Assembly: GCF_001427025.1 (NCBI RefSeq)
Contig: NZ_LMGA01000001.1
Location: 2,965,715 to 3,029,714, forward strand
Source: Mesorhizobium sp. Root554
Lineage (GTDB): Bacteria; Pseudomonadota; Alphaproteobacteria; Rhizobiales; Rhizobiaceae
Length of the DNA stretch: 64,000 nt
Reading direction: 5' to 3'
Shown piece by piece: positions 26,400-36,773 of the stretch. The notes beneath the pieces are model-generated. The model was not told the origin of the DNA, ran no database searches, and worked only from the letters and a program-made list of their open reading frames with translations. Positions within the stretch are counted from its first letter, which is position 1; each line of letters starts with the position of its first letter. A program made the translations under genes and the position numbers.

Positions 26400-26488
26400 A
26401 CAGCGATCACGGCGGTGGGCCCGCCCGCGTGCCGCCGGCGACGATCCCGCACAGCCAAATCGAACAACCGGAAGCTGGGAAGATCACG

Positions 26489-27100
26489 ATGAGCGCTACC
26501 CTGCGACTAAGTAGAATAAGCGACGTGGCGAACCAGATATGCATCGCCATCTGTGCGTTGCTGCTTGTTGCCATGATGCTGGTTTCGACCCTCGGCATCC
26601 TGCTCGACCTGCTGCGCATGACACTGCGGTATGTCGGCATGGAAGCCGCACTCCAGTCGGGCGCCTTCGACTGGCTCTACTCCAACACCCGGCCTTCCTT
26701 CGTCAGGCTGTTCTTGCCCTGGTTCGGCATGCTCAGCATCACCGTCGCTTTCAAGTTCGGCGAACACATAGCCATCTCCGTGCTGGCCAACAGCATGCCA
26801 CGCTGGGCTTTGACGACCACGCGCTGGATCAACTACATTTCCGTCGGCCTCTTCGGGCTGGCGCTGCTCTGGTACGGTTACACCTTCTTCCTGCACGCTA
26901 CGCACATCTTCGTCGTTTCCGACACGCTGCAGATTTCCAATCAATGGATGGCGGCATCGGTTCCCATTACCGGTCTGATCATTTGCATACATCTTCTGGA
27001 TGGGCTGGCGCTCGTCGAGGAGCGCAATCCAATGCCCTTTGTCGAAGATGAGCCGGCGCATGATCCGCCCGCCGCCAACATACTGGAGGGCGTGTCGTGA
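26489..27100 (+). CDS. dctQ: TRAP transporter small permease (DctQ type), system 2
   Basis: A 203-residue protein with about four membrane segments. The start was set at the ATG after GGGAAG; a GTG 60 bases upstream in the same frame would add a polar N-terminus unlike the family. The stop overlaps the large permease start by four bases (GTGA), so the two are coupled. It is somewhat longer than usual because of an insert after the first helix pair (GMEAALQSGAFDWLYSN). Confidence 0.87.
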   Translation: MSATLRLSRISDVANQICIAICALLLVAMMLVSTLGILLDLLRMTLRYVGMEAALQSGAFDWLYSNTRPSFVRLFLPWFGMLSITVAFKFGEHIAISVLANSMPRWALTTTRWINYISVGLFGLALLWYGYTFFLHATHIFVVSDTLQISNQWMAASVPITGLIICIHLLDGLALVEERNPMPFVEDEPAHDPPAANILEGVS

Positions 27101-28383
27101 GCGCCGCCGCCGGAGCCTTCATTCTCCTCATGCTGATCGGCGTGCCATTGGGGCTCGTCATGACCGCGGCCGGCCTCGTCGGCGCCTACACGATCGGCGG
27201 CACGGGCTTCCTCGGCATCATCGCCGACCGGTTCTACGCCGGTGTCTCGGGCTATGTGCTGATCGCCGTGCCGTATTTCATCATCACCGCAGAGATCATG
27301 AACCGCGCCGGCCTGACCGATCGCCTGATCGCCTTCGCCGGCAGTCTGTTCGGCCGTGTCCCCGGCGCGCTGTCCCACGTCAACGTCACCACCTGCCTGC
27401 TGTTTTCCGGTCTCACCGGCGCCGCCGTCACCGAGACGGTCGCGATCGGCAAGACCCTGATCCCGTCAATGCGGCGCGAAGGCTACAGCGCCGCTTACTG
27501 CGCCGCCGTTACCGCCTGCGCATCCATCGTCGGGCCGATCATCCCGCCCAGCATCATCATGGTCGCCTATGCGGCCTCGCTGCGTGACGTGTCCATCCTT
27601 GGCCTCTTCGCAGCCGGCATCGTACCGGGCCTGATGATGGGTTTCGGCATGCTGATCGTCAGCGGCATTATCTCATGGCGCCGGGGCTATGCCAGCCACC
27701 AGAAAGTCAGGCTGTCCACGGTCCTGCAGACGGGGGCCAGCGCCATTGCCGCCATGGGCATTCCCGTCGTCATTCTCGGTGGCATCCTTTCAGGTCTCAC
27801 CACGGTGACCGAGGCAGCCGTTCTGGCAGCCGTTTATGCGCTGGTGCTTGGCACGCTGGCCTATCGCAGGCTGACCTGGCAGGACCTTTGGGAATCGGTC
27901 GTCGCCACGGTCAGTTTCAGCGGCGTGGTGTTCTTCTTGCTCGGCGCATCGAACGTGCTTGGCTGGTATATCACCCGGTCGGGAATAGCGCTGTATTCCG
28001 CCGAGACCATCGCCTCGGTCAGCGACAATCCGGTCATCCAGATACTTGCCGTCGATGCTCTGCTCATCATCATCGGCATGTTCATCGATGTCCTACCGGC
28101 GATCATCATTGCCGTGCCCGTTCTGGCGCCGGCATTGGTGGAACTGGGCTTTCACCCGCTCCATGCCGGCATGGTGATGCTGCTTGCGCTCAACCTCGGC
28201 AATATCACCCCGCCGGTCGGGCTGACGCTGATGACGGCGGCGCGCATCGCCAACGTTCCCTATGAGAGCGCGATCCGCGAGGCGCTGCCTTTCATGGCGG
28301 CGCACGTCGTCATCATCCTTCTCGCCTCGATTTATCCGGCCATCAGCCTGCTCCTTCCGAGCCTTCTCGGTGTCGCGGGATAG
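27097..28383 (+). CDS. dctM: TRAP transporter large permease (DctM type), system 2
   Basis: A 428-residue multi-helix membrane protein with DctM motifs (SGLTGAAVTETVAIGKTLI; SIVGPIIPPSIIMVAYAAS). It starts at a GTG overlapping the small permease stop. Together with the two genes before it this makes a complete TRAP importer within the ilvD operon. Confidence 0.93.
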   Translation: MSAAAGAFILLMLIGVPLGLVMTAAGLVGAYTIGGTGFLGIIADRFYAGVSGYVLIAVPYFIITAEIMNRAGLTDRLIAFAGSLFGRVPGALSHVNVTTCLLFSGLTGAAVTETVAIGKTLIPSMRREGYSAAYCAAVTACASIVGPIIPPSIIMVAYAASLRDVSILGLFAAGIVPGLMMGFGMLIVSGIISWRRGYASHQKVRLSTVLQTGASAIAAMGIPVVILGGILSGLTTVTEAAVLAAVYALVLGTLAYRRLTWQDLWESVVATVSFSGVVFFLLGASNVLGWYITRSGIALYSAETIASVSDNPVIQILAVDALLIIIGMFIDVLPAIIIAVPVLAPALVELGFHPLHAGMVMLLALNLGNITPPVGLTLMTAARIANVPYESAIREALPFMAAHVVIILLASIYPAISLLLPSLLGVAG

Positions 28384-28430
28384 GCATGGCGCTTTCACAA
28401 CAACGACAACAGGCACAGGACGGAAGCATC

Positions 28431-29117
28431 ATGGGAGAAACGCTGCAACGGCTTCAGGCCGTACGCGACAAGGTCGCCGCCGCTGAGCGCGCACGCGGCG
28501 GGCAGGCGGCAGCCGTCACACTGGTTGCGGTCAGCAAGACGTTCGAGGCTGAGGACATCCGTCCGGTCATCGAAGCCGGCTGCCGGGTCTTTGCGGAAAA
28601 CAAGGTTCAGGAGGCCGCGGGAAAATGGCCGGCGCTGAAGAACGAGTTCCCGGGCATCGAATTGCGGCTGATCGGTCCGTTGCAGTCCAACAAAGCCAAG
28701 GATGCGGTCGCCGTCTTCGACGTCATCGAATCCGTCGATCGCGACAAGATCGCCGCGGAACTGGCTCGGGAAATGAAAAGTCAGGGCAAGTCGCCGCGCT
28801 TCTACGTCCAGGTCAACACCGGGTCAGAACCGCAGAAGGCAGGCATCGAACCCGAAGACGCTGTCGCCTTTGTCGACCGCTGCAAGAATGTTCACGGCAT
28901 GCAGATCGAGGGGCTGATGTGCATCCCGCCTGCCGGCGAGGACCCCGGTCCGCATTTCGACATGCTGGCGCGGCTGGCGCGCGAGGCCGGCCTGCAAAAA
29001 CTGTCGATGGGCATGTCCGGCGACTACCAGGCGGCAATCGCTCATGGATCGACGAGCGTCCGGGTCGGGTCGGCGATCTTCGGCAGCCGCACCTACCCCG
29101 TAACCGAAAAAATCTGA
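28431..29117 (+). CDS. yggS: YggS/PLPBP-family pyridoxal-phosphate protein
   Basis: A 228-residue single-domain PLP-binding protein of the alanine-racemase N-terminal fold. The PLP lysine is in LVAVSKTF near residue 36, and RVGSAIFGSR near the C-terminus is the phosphate-binding signature. Known members handle PLP homeostasis and affect branched-chain and other amino-acid pools; they are not proven racemases. The start was chosen by homology; an ATG 45 bases earlier is also open. Its place in a TRAP and adenylation operon, away from its usual cell-division neighbours, is unusual and suggests a specialised copy. Confidence 0.88.
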   Translation: MGETLQRLQAVRDKVAAAERARGGQAAAVTLVAVSKTFEAEDIRPVIEAGCRVFAENKVQEAAGKWPALKNEFPGIELRLIGPLQSNKAKDAVAVFDVIESVDRDKIAAELAREMKSQGKSPRFYVQVNTGSEPQKAGIEPEDAVAFVDRCKNVHGMQIEGLMCIPPAGEDPGPHFDMLARLAREAGLQKLSMGMSGDYQAAIAHGSTSVRVGSAIFGSRTYPVTEKI

Positions 29118-29130
29118 TGGGATTACACGG

Positions 29131-30480
29131 ATGAATATACGCCAACGTCTGAACTACACGGTTACGCATAGCTATGACGGTCTCGACATTTCCGAGAAGG
29201 AGAGGACGAGGTTGCTCGACATAGCCAGTTGGAATGGCGCTGTGCCGACCTTCACCCGCCGGGGCCGCGGCGCCTGGGAAGGGCTGCACGAAACCGTTGC
29301 GCTGAAAGAAGACCCGACGGTCACATTCCATGCAGCGAAGCTCAAGGGTGTCGGCCTCTGGAACCCTGTCCTGCCCGGCGATGCCGCCTATTCCAACAAG
29401 CTCGCCGACGGCTCGGGCGACGATCCGGTGCCGCCATTGACCGATCTTCTCGAATATCTGGTTACCTATCCGCATTTCGGCGTCTCGAACACCGGCGAGT
29501 ATCAATATGCCTACAGTTCGCCGAGCCCGATCGGCGGCATCGTGCACAGCCGCGCCCATCGCGAATACTGGGCGGCGGAACGCCTGATCGCCCATAACGT
29601 GCCGTCCATCGCGCCGCTTGCCGTCATCCAGTACGACAAGTCGCTCGAATTCCAGGGTGAGCCGATGGGGGCCGTGATCACCCTGTCGCCCGGCCTTGCC
29701 CCCTACCGCATTTCGGAAGTGCTGTTCGGCGCCGGCGTGGCGCGCGGGTCCGACCCGAAATTCGACGTTCATTACGACGAGATGCGCGCCTGCCTCGGCA
29801 TCGAAGGCGATCCCGACGACGAGCGGGTGCGCCTCGCCGTCATCTGCGCTCTCGCCCGCGAAGCCGGCAAACTACTGCACGATTTCTCGCTGGCCGAGAT
29901 GTTCCGCTATTCCGGCGACTGGGGCAATTTCGTCTATTCGACCGAAAGCAGGCGGCTGTTCCTGATCGATCTCGATTCCGTCCAGGACATCAATGTCCTG
30001 CCTGAACCGGTGCGACCGCTGCAGGCTTGGCGTGACATCGTCAGCTCCGTCTACCGGATGGTGGCGAAGATCGGCTACCCGACGGCCCTGGATAAATACA
30101 CGCTCAACAATTTGCTCGAGTTCGATCCGATCACGGCGCTGCTGCAGGGCTATTTCGCCGAAGTTCCCGAAGCCGAGCTGCGGGCGATCTCCAAAAAGAT
30201 GTGGGGCTATTTCATCCCGCATCTCTTCTTGCTGAAGAAACACCAGAACGCGATCCTGAACGAATGGTCCGGCGATGTCCGCAAGAGTTACAAGATGGAC
30301 CATGACCTGTTCTACATTCTGGCGCTGACGCTGCTGCAGCCGCTGTTCGAGCGCTCGGCGGTCGGCCGTAAATATCCGAGCCCGATCACGCAAAAGGACA
30401 TGTGGGGCAAGGCGGAACGCTTCCTCGGCCGGCGTTATGAATATTTCGCCTATCTGATGGGCGAATCCCGGCACGGCTGA
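29131..30480 (+). CDS. uncharacterised protein with kinase-like catalytic motifs
   Basis: A 449-residue soluble protein that I do not recognise by name. The segment LLHDFSLAEM, then GDWGNFVYS, then LFLIDLDS (about residues 248-290) has the order of a protein-kinase-like active site: catalytic-loop Asp, Asn a few residues on, then a metal-binding Asp in place of DFG. The stretch VHSRAHREYWAAERLI (near 140-156), followed by AVIQYDKS, could be the region of the upstream lobe. The C-terminal half is rich in aromatic and charged residues and includes LKKHQNAILNEW. There is no signal peptide or membrane segment. It sits between yggS (13 bases) and the adenylation gene (58 bases). A small-molecule or carrier-bound substrate is possible. 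The fold assignment is inference. Confidence 0.75.
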   Translation: MNIRQRLNYTVTHSYDGLDISEKERTRLLDIASWNGAVPTFTRRGRGAWEGLHETVALKEDPTVTFHAAKLKGVGLWNPVLPGDAAYSNKLADGSGDDPVPPLTDLLEYLVTYPHFGVSNTGEYQYAYSSPSPIGGIVHSRAHREYWAAERLIAHNVPSIAPLAVIQYDKSLEFQGEPMGAVITLSPGLAPYRISEVLFGAGVARGSDPKFDVHYDEMRACLGIEGDPDDERVRLAVICALAREAGKLLHDFSLAEMFRYSGDWGNFVYSTESRRLFLIDLDSVQDINVLPEPVRPLQAWRDIVSSVYRMVAKIGYPTALDKYTLNNLLEFDPITALLQGYFAEVPEAELRAISKKMWGYFIPHLFLLKKHQNAILNEWSGDVRKSYKMDHDLFYILALTLLQPLFERSAVGRKYPSPITQKDMWGKAERFLGRRYEYFAYLMGESRHG

Positions 30481-30538
30481 GTTAATTGCCGGCCCTCCCG
30501 CGACGGGGGCCGGAAACCTCCTGGGGAGCGGGTCGGCG

Positions 30539-32125
30539 ATGAGCGGCATCATACCTTCGATACTGGAGGCGGCAACCGCCCGGGCGGGCGATAGGATTGC
30601 CGTCACATTCGAAGACCGGGCGATCTCCTACCGCGAACTGGACGGATTGGCGAACCGCATCGCGCACACGCTGCTGGCGGCCGGTACCCGGCATGGCGAC
30701 AGGGTCGGCGTCTTTCTCGACAAGTCGATCGAATCCGTCGCCTGTCTCTTCGGCATTATGAAATGCGGTGCCGTCTGCGTGCCTCTCGACCCGACCGGAC
30801 CGGCAGAGCGGATAGCCTATATCATCGCCGACTGCGCCATCCGGCGGCTCGTCACCAGTGTCGGCAAAAAGCGCAAGCTCGCCGAGATTCTGGCTCTTTC
30901 GCCGCCGCTCGGCACGATTGTGACGGTGGGCTCCGGTGCGCTTGACATCGATGCGGGCGATGCTGCCGTCGTACCCTGGGACACGGTGCTCGCCCCGAGC
31001 GAAACGGCTTTGCCGCAGACGGCCATCGATACCGATCTTGCCTACATCCTTTACACCTCAGGCTCCACCGGCAAGCCCAAGGGGGTGATGATCACTCATC
31101 GCAACGTGCTCTGTTTCGTCGACTGGGCCTGTGAGTATTTTGGTCTGACGCAAGACGATCGCGTCTCCTGTCATGCTCCGTTCCATTTCGACATCACGCT
31201 TTTCGACCTCTATGCCACGATGCGGCGGGGTGGCACGGTCTGCCTTGTTCCGCAGGAGATCAGTTTTCTCGGCGTCGATCTTGTGCGCTTCATCGTCGAC
31301 AACCGGATTACCGTCTGGCAGTCGGTACCGTCCGTGCTGACGATCATCGCCAAGCAGATAACCGGGCCCGGCATTGACCTTGGCAGCTTGAGGACCATTT
31401 TCTTTTCCGGGGAAGTTTTTCTGCCCGAGGCACTGCGTGACTTGATGGCGAAGATACCGTCCGCCCGCTACGTCAACATCTACGGTTCGACTGAGATGAA
31501 CGACGTCACCTGTTTCCCGGTCGATACGCCGCCGTTGGGGCCGGTATTGCCGATTGGCAAATCCTGTTCCCACATGAATGTCTTTGCCCTCGATGACGAC
31601 GGCGCGCCCGTTACGAAGCCGGGTGCAGTCGGAGAGCTCCATGCACGCGGCGGCACCTTGGCGGCCGGATACTGGGGCGACCCCGAGATGACGGCTGCCC
31701 GCTTTATCCAGAACCCGCTGCACGACCGCTTTCTTGATCTGGTGTATCGAAGCGGCGATCTGGTCGAACTGGATGCGGACGGCAACTACCTCTATGTCGG
31801 TCGCCGCGACGCGCAGGTGAAAATCCGCGGCTTCCGCATCAATCTGAACGAAGTCGAGGAGGCGCTTTCGCGCCATCCCGCTGTCGAACAGATTGCCGTC
31901 GTCGATCTGGAGGACGAGTCCCGGCAACGCTTTCTCAAGGCTTTCGTCGTTCCAGCCGCAGGCGCCGCGCTGGCCTATGGAGACCTGAAGAGGCATTGCC
32001 TCGACAAGCTGCCGAAATACATGGTGCCCGAGCAACTGGAGCTGTGCGCCTCGCTTCCGAAAACCTCCACCGGCAAGATCGACCGGCGTCAGTTGCGTCA
32101 GGCGGCTACCAGTGCAGGATCGTAG
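30539..32125 (+). CDS. free-standing amino-acid adenylation enzyme
   Basis: A 528-residue AMP-forming ligase of the NRPS adenylation type without a carrier or condensation domain. Core motifs in order: LAYILYTSGSTGKPKGV (A3), FHFDITLFDLY (A4, with the Asp that binds an alpha-amino group), NIYGSTEMND (A5), YRSGDLV (A7), GRRDAQVKIRGFRINLNEVE (A8) and PKTSTGKIDRR (A10 lysine). Such enzymes load an amino acid onto a separate carrier. The only stand-alone carrier in the window is the ACP near 17 kb. The amino acid is not predictable by eye with confidence. It ends the ilvD operon. Confidence 0.92.
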   Translation: MSGIIPSILEAATARAGDRIAVTFEDRAISYRELDGLANRIAHTLLAAGTRHGDRVGVFLDKSIESVACLFGIMKCGAVCVPLDPTGPAERIAYIIADCAIRRLVTSVGKKRKLAEILALSPPLGTIVTVGSGALDIDAGDAAVVPWDTVLAPSETALPQTAIDTDLAYILYTSGSTGKPKGVMITHRNVLCFVDWACEYFGLTQDDRVSCHAPFHFDITLFDLYATMRRGGTVCLVPQEISFLGVDLVRFIVDNRITVWQSVPSVLTIIAKQITGPGIDLGSLRTIFFSGEVFLPEALRDLMAKIPSARYVNIYGSTEMNDVTCFPVDTPPLGPVLPIGKSCSHMNVFALDDDGAPVTKPGAVGELHARGGTLAAGYWGDPEMTAARFIQNPLHDRFLDLVYRSGDLVELDADGNYLYVGRRDAQVKIRGFRINLNEVEEALSRHPAVEQIAVVDLEDESRQRFLKAFVVPAAGAALAYGDLKRHCLDKLPKYMVPEQLELCASLPKTSTGKIDRRQLRQAATSAGS

Positions 32126-32450
32126 TAAGACGCCAAGTAAAGCACCGGGAAATCAAGCTTTTCCCGAGGGGTCGCCTGATTCCGTGTACAAGAACAAAGA
32201 TGTGAGAAGTCAGCGCCTATCAAAGAAGAAGAGTGGAGGCTTCGCCCGGATTCGAACCAGGGGTAAGAGGATTTGCAGTCCTCTGCGTAGCCACTCCGCC
32301 ACGAAGCCATATCACTTCTTTCCGATAGAGACTGGATACGTCAATGTGACGGGATGGTCAACACTTAGACTAAATAAAATGAATTCCTATCGGTTTATAT
32401 ACTATTTGATATATATCGGCCGTGAGGCCTCCTGTGTAGCCGCCGGCCCT
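32126..32450. other. intergenic region around tRNA-Cys
   Basis: 325 bases with no protein gene. Besides the tRNA it has a weak 7-bp stem-loop at 32146-32166 (CGGGAAA/TTTCCCG) after the adenylation gene, without a T-run. An AT-rich stretch (32340-32430) probably holds the tRNA promoter. Confidence 0.6.
32234..32308 (-). tRNA. tRNA-Cys (GCA)
   Basis: A complete cloverleaf can be drawn on the minus strand: 7-bp acceptor stem GGCTTCG/CGAAGCC, D-arm with GCGG and CGC, anticodon stem GAGGA/TCCTC with loop CTGCAAA (anticodon GCA), T-arm CCTGG-TTCGAAT-CCGGG, discriminator T and an encoded CCA. It is 75 bases long. It lies between convergent genes, with AT-rich DNA upstream. That a tRNA-Cys gene and a CysRS gene both occur in this window is noteworthy. 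Confidence 0.97.
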
Positions 32451-32918
32451 TCACAGCGGCGAAGGCGCATGCATGTCCTTCAGGCTGCGAATGACGAAAC
32501 TGGTGCGCGTGTTCTGGATGCCGCCAATCTTGTAGAGTTTGCGGAACAGAAAATCCTCCAGCCCTTCTGCCCCCTTGACCGCAACTTTGATGAAATAGTC
32601 GAATTCGCCAGTGGTCAGGGAAACATCCATGACCTCGGGGAGCGCCGCGACGAGCGTTCCGAACTTTCGAAGGACGTCTTCGTCGTGCCTGTTGAGCGTG
32701 ACATCGATGAGCACGGTGTCGGTGTAGCCGAGCTGCTGGAAATCGACCAGGGTGGTGTAGCCCTTGATGTAGCCTTCCCGTTCGAGCCGGCGGACGCGCT
32801 GCCAGCAGGGGCTCGGCGTAAGGCCTACGCGCTGCGACAGGTCGTTCGTGGTTTGCCTGCCGTCGGCTATAAGCGCGTTCAGGATTTTCCGGTCGGTCGC
32901 GTCGATCGGCTTGCTCAT
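32451..32918 (-). CDS. bkdR: Lrp/AsnC-family regulator, BkdR-like
   Basis: A 155-residue Lrp-type regulator. The N-terminal helix-turn-helix is NDLSQRVGLTPSPCWQRVRRLEREG, followed by the RAM ligand domain (VMDVSLTTGEFDYFIKVAVKG). It is divergent from the branched-chain oxo-acid dehydrogenase operon, the position of BkdR in pseudomonads and relatives, where it activates bkd genes in response to branched-chain amino acids. The 179-base AT-rich gap between them should carry its sites. Function by context and family. Confidence 0.9.
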   Translation of the reverse strand: MSKPIDATDRKILNALIADGRQTTNDLSQRVGLTPSPCWQRVRRLEREGYIKGYTTLVDFQQLGYTDTVLIDVTLNRHDEDVLRKFGTLVAALPEVMDVSLTTGEFDYFIKVAVKGAEGLEDFLFRKLYKIGGIQNTRTSFVIRSLKDMHAPSPL

Positions 32919-33028
32919 TTGAAGTCCTCCACCGTCAAAAGAAACTATTGAGTTTTTGAACGAATAGCGGATTTTCTTTCAGCTGACTAAGACTTATGCA
33001 GACTTTTTCGAAAGCTTTTATCTCATAG

Positions 33029-34372
<1,344 letters not shown>

Positions 34373-34422
34373 TGCCGATGGTCCACGCCGTTCGCCGCTT
34401 CCTTGCTATCGGAGCCTGACCC

Positions 34423-35436
34423 ATGCCGCGCAAGACAATGATCGAAGCCATCCGTGACGCCATCGACGTATCGATGGGCCGCGACGAGCGCGTCGTCGTC
34501 TATGGCGAGGATGTCGGCTATTTCGGCGGCGTCTTCCGCTGCACGGCCGGCCTGCAGGCCAAATACGGGAAATCGCGCTGCTTTGACGCGCCGATCAATG
34601 AATCGGGCATCGTCGGTACCGCCATCGGCATGGCGGCCTATGGGATGAAGCCCTGTGTCGAAATCCAGTTTGCCGACTACATGTATCCGGCCTACGACCA
34701 GCTGACGCAGGAAGCGGCGCGTCTGCGCTACCGCTCCAATGGCGAATTCACCTGCCCAATCGTCGTGCGCATGCCGACAGGTGGCGGCATCTTCGGCGGC
34801 CAGACGCACAGCCAGTCGCCTGAAGCGCTGTTCACTCACGTCGCCGGCCTGAAGACGGTCGTGCCTTCCAATCCCGCCGACGCCAAGGGATTGCTGATTG
34901 CCGCCATCGAGGATCCTGATCCGGTCATCTTCCTGGAACCGAAGCGTCTCTACAATGGGCCGTTCGACGGCCATCACGAGCGGCCGGTGACGCCATGGTC
35001 GAAGCATGAACTGGGGGAGGTCGCCGACGGTCACTACAAGGTGCCGCTCGGCAAGGCGGCCATCCGACGCAAGGGGTCGGCGGTGACCGTGCTTGCCTAC
35101 GGCACCATGGTCTATGTGGCCTTGGCCGCCGCCGAGGAAACCGGCATCGACGCCGAGATCATCGATCTGCGCACCTTGCTGCCGCTTGATCTCGATACGA
35201 TCGTCGAGTCGGTGAACAAGACGGGTCGCTGCGTCGTCATTCATGAAGCGACGACGACCTCCGGCTTCGGAGCGGAGCTGGTGACGCTGGTCCAGGAGCA
35301 CTGCTTCTACCATCTCGAAGCGCCGGTCGCCCGCGTCGCCGGCTGGGACACGCCCTACCCGCACGCGCAGGAGTGGGACTATTTTCCCGGCCCGGCCCGC
35401 GTCGGCCGGGCGCTGATCGAAACGATGGAGGCCTGA
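34423..35436 (+). CDS. bkdA2: branched-chain 2-oxoacid dehydrogenase E1 beta subunit
   Basis: A 337-residue partner of E1 alpha, forming the alpha2-beta2 decarboxylase. Typical segments are VYGEDVGYFGGVFRCTAGL, the FADYMYPAYDQ block and the C-terminal RVAGWDTPYPHAQEWDYFP. It starts 50 bases after the alpha gene and ends two bases before the E2 start. Confidence 0.95.
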   Translation: MPRKTMIEAIRDAIDVSMGRDERVVVYGEDVGYFGGVFRCTAGLQAKYGKSRCFDAPINESGIVGTAIGMAAYGMKPCVEIQFADYMYPAYDQLTQEAARLRYRSNGEFTCPIVVRMPTGGGIFGGQTHSQSPEALFTHVAGLKTVVPSNPADAKGLLIAAIEDPDPVIFLEPKRLYNGPFDGHHERPVTPWSKHELGEVADGHYKVPLGKAAIRRKGSAVTVLAYGTMVYVALAAAEETGIDAEIIDLRTLLPLDLDTIVESVNKTGRCVVIHEATTTSGFGAELVTLVQEHCFYHLEAPVARVAGWDTPYPHAQEWDYFPGPARVGRALIETMEA

Positions 35437-35437
35437 G

Positions 35438-36763
35438 ATGGGTGAACATGTCATCAAGCTTCCCGATGTCGGTGAGGGTGTTGCCGAAGCCGAGCTGGTC
35501 GAATGGAATGTGAAGGTCGGCGATCTCGTGCGCGAGGACAGCGTGCTCGGCGCGGTCATGACCGACAAGGCGACGGTGGAAATTCCCTCGCCGACCGATG
35601 GCGAGGTGTTGTGGCTAGGCGCCGAGGTCGGCGATACGGTGGCCATCGGCTCGCCGATCGTCAGGCTGAAGGTAGCCGGCGACGGCAATGTTGTTGAAAG
35701 CGACACGGCCACGGCAAAGCCGGAAAACTCTCCGAAGGCCGACCTTGCCGCAGTTGAAGAGACGGCCAGGTTGGAACCTGCTGTCGTGGCAAAGTCGCCA
35801 GAGTCAAAGCCGGTATCGAAACCCGCTTCCGCCAAGGTTCTCGCAAAACCGGCATTGTCCGGCGCGCCGCGTCCCGAAGGGGAAAGGCCGATTGCTTCGC
35901 CGGCTGTGCGCCAAAGGGCGAAAGAGGCGGGGATTGACCTGCGCCAGATAGCTGGCAGCGGACCCGCCGGCCGTATCACGCATGAAGACGTCGAAGCCTT
36001 TCTTGTTCGCGGGCCGCAAACCGCAGCTACGGCAGGTGGCCTCATCCGGAACAACACTGTCGAGGACATCAAGGTAGTGGGTCTGCGCCGCAAGATCGCG
36101 GAAAAGATGAGCCTTTCCAAGTCGCGCATCCCGCACATCACCTATGTCGAGGAGATCGACGTCTCTGCCCTCGAAGAACTGCGTGCTTCCCTCAACAAGG
36201 ACAAGCGTGCTGCCAATGGATTGGAAAGGCCCAAGCTGACCATCCTGCCGTTCCTCATGCGCGCCATGGTCAAGGCGATTGCCGAGCAGCCGCAGCTCAA
36301 TGCCGTCTTCGATGATGAGGCCGGCATCGTCCACCAGCATGGCGGTGTCCATATAGGCATGGCGGCGCAGACGCCGAACGGTCTCGTCGTCCCGGTCGTC
36401 AAACATGCCGAGGCGCGGGACCTGTGGGACTGCGCCGCCGAAGTGATCCGCCTAGCCGAAGCCGCGCGCTCGGGCGCGGCGACGCGGGAGGAACTTTCCG
36501 GCTCGACGATCACCATTACCTCGCTGGGCGCGATGGGTGGCGTGGCGACGACGCCGGTGATCAATCATCCAGAAGTCGCCATCGTCGGCGTCAACAAGAT
36601 GATGGTCAGGCCAGTCTGGGACGGCGCCCAGTTCATCCCGCGCAAGATGATGAACCTGTCCTCGTCGTTCGACCATCGCGTCATCGACGGTTGGGACGCG
36701 GCGGTGTTCGTCCAGCGCATCAAGGCGCTGCTGGAAACGCCGGCGCTGATTTTCATGGATTGA
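35438..36763 (+). CDS. bkdB: branched-chain 2-oxoacid dehydrogenase E2 (lipoamide acyltransferase)
   Basis: A 441-residue E2 with one lipoyl domain (lipoyl Lys44 in [12 protein letters not shown]), a flexible Ala/Pro/Lys linker, a peripheral-subunit-binding domain ([21 protein letters not shown] near 147-167) and a catalytic core ending with [13 protein letters not shown], which holds the catalytic His and Asp. It transfers the branched acyl group to CoA, giving isobutyryl-, isovaleryl- or 2-methylbutyryl-CoA. Confidence 0.96.
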   Translation: MGEHVIKLPDVGEGVAEAELVEWNVKVGDLVREDSVLGAVMTDKATVEIPSPTDGEVLWLGAEVGDTVAIGSPIVRLKVAGDGNVVESDTATAKPENSPKADLAAVEETARLEPAVVAKSPESKPVSKPASAKVLAKPALSGAPRPEGERPIASPAVRQRAKEAGIDLRQIAGSGPAGRITHEDVEAFLVRGPQTAATAGGLIRNNTVEDIKVVGLRRKIAEKMSLSKSRIPHITYVEEIDVSALEELRASLNKDKRAANGLERPKLTILPFLMRAMVKAIAEQPQLNAVFDDEAGIVHQHGGVHIGMAAQTPNGLVVPVVKHAEARDLWDCAAEVIRLAEAARSGAATREELSGSTITITSLGAMGGVATTPVINHPEVAIVGVNKMMVRPVWDGAQFIPRKMMNLSSSFDHRVIDGWDAAVFVQRIKALLETPALIFMD

Positions 36764-36773
36764 GAGAACGCTC

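Noticed and set aside
23479..28383. Sugar-acid (gluconate or xylonate) uptake and dehydration locus
   Set aside because: The TRAP partner makes this conceivable, but the dehydratase motifs and nearby bkd operon favour dihydroxy-acid dehydratase; kept only as an alternative.
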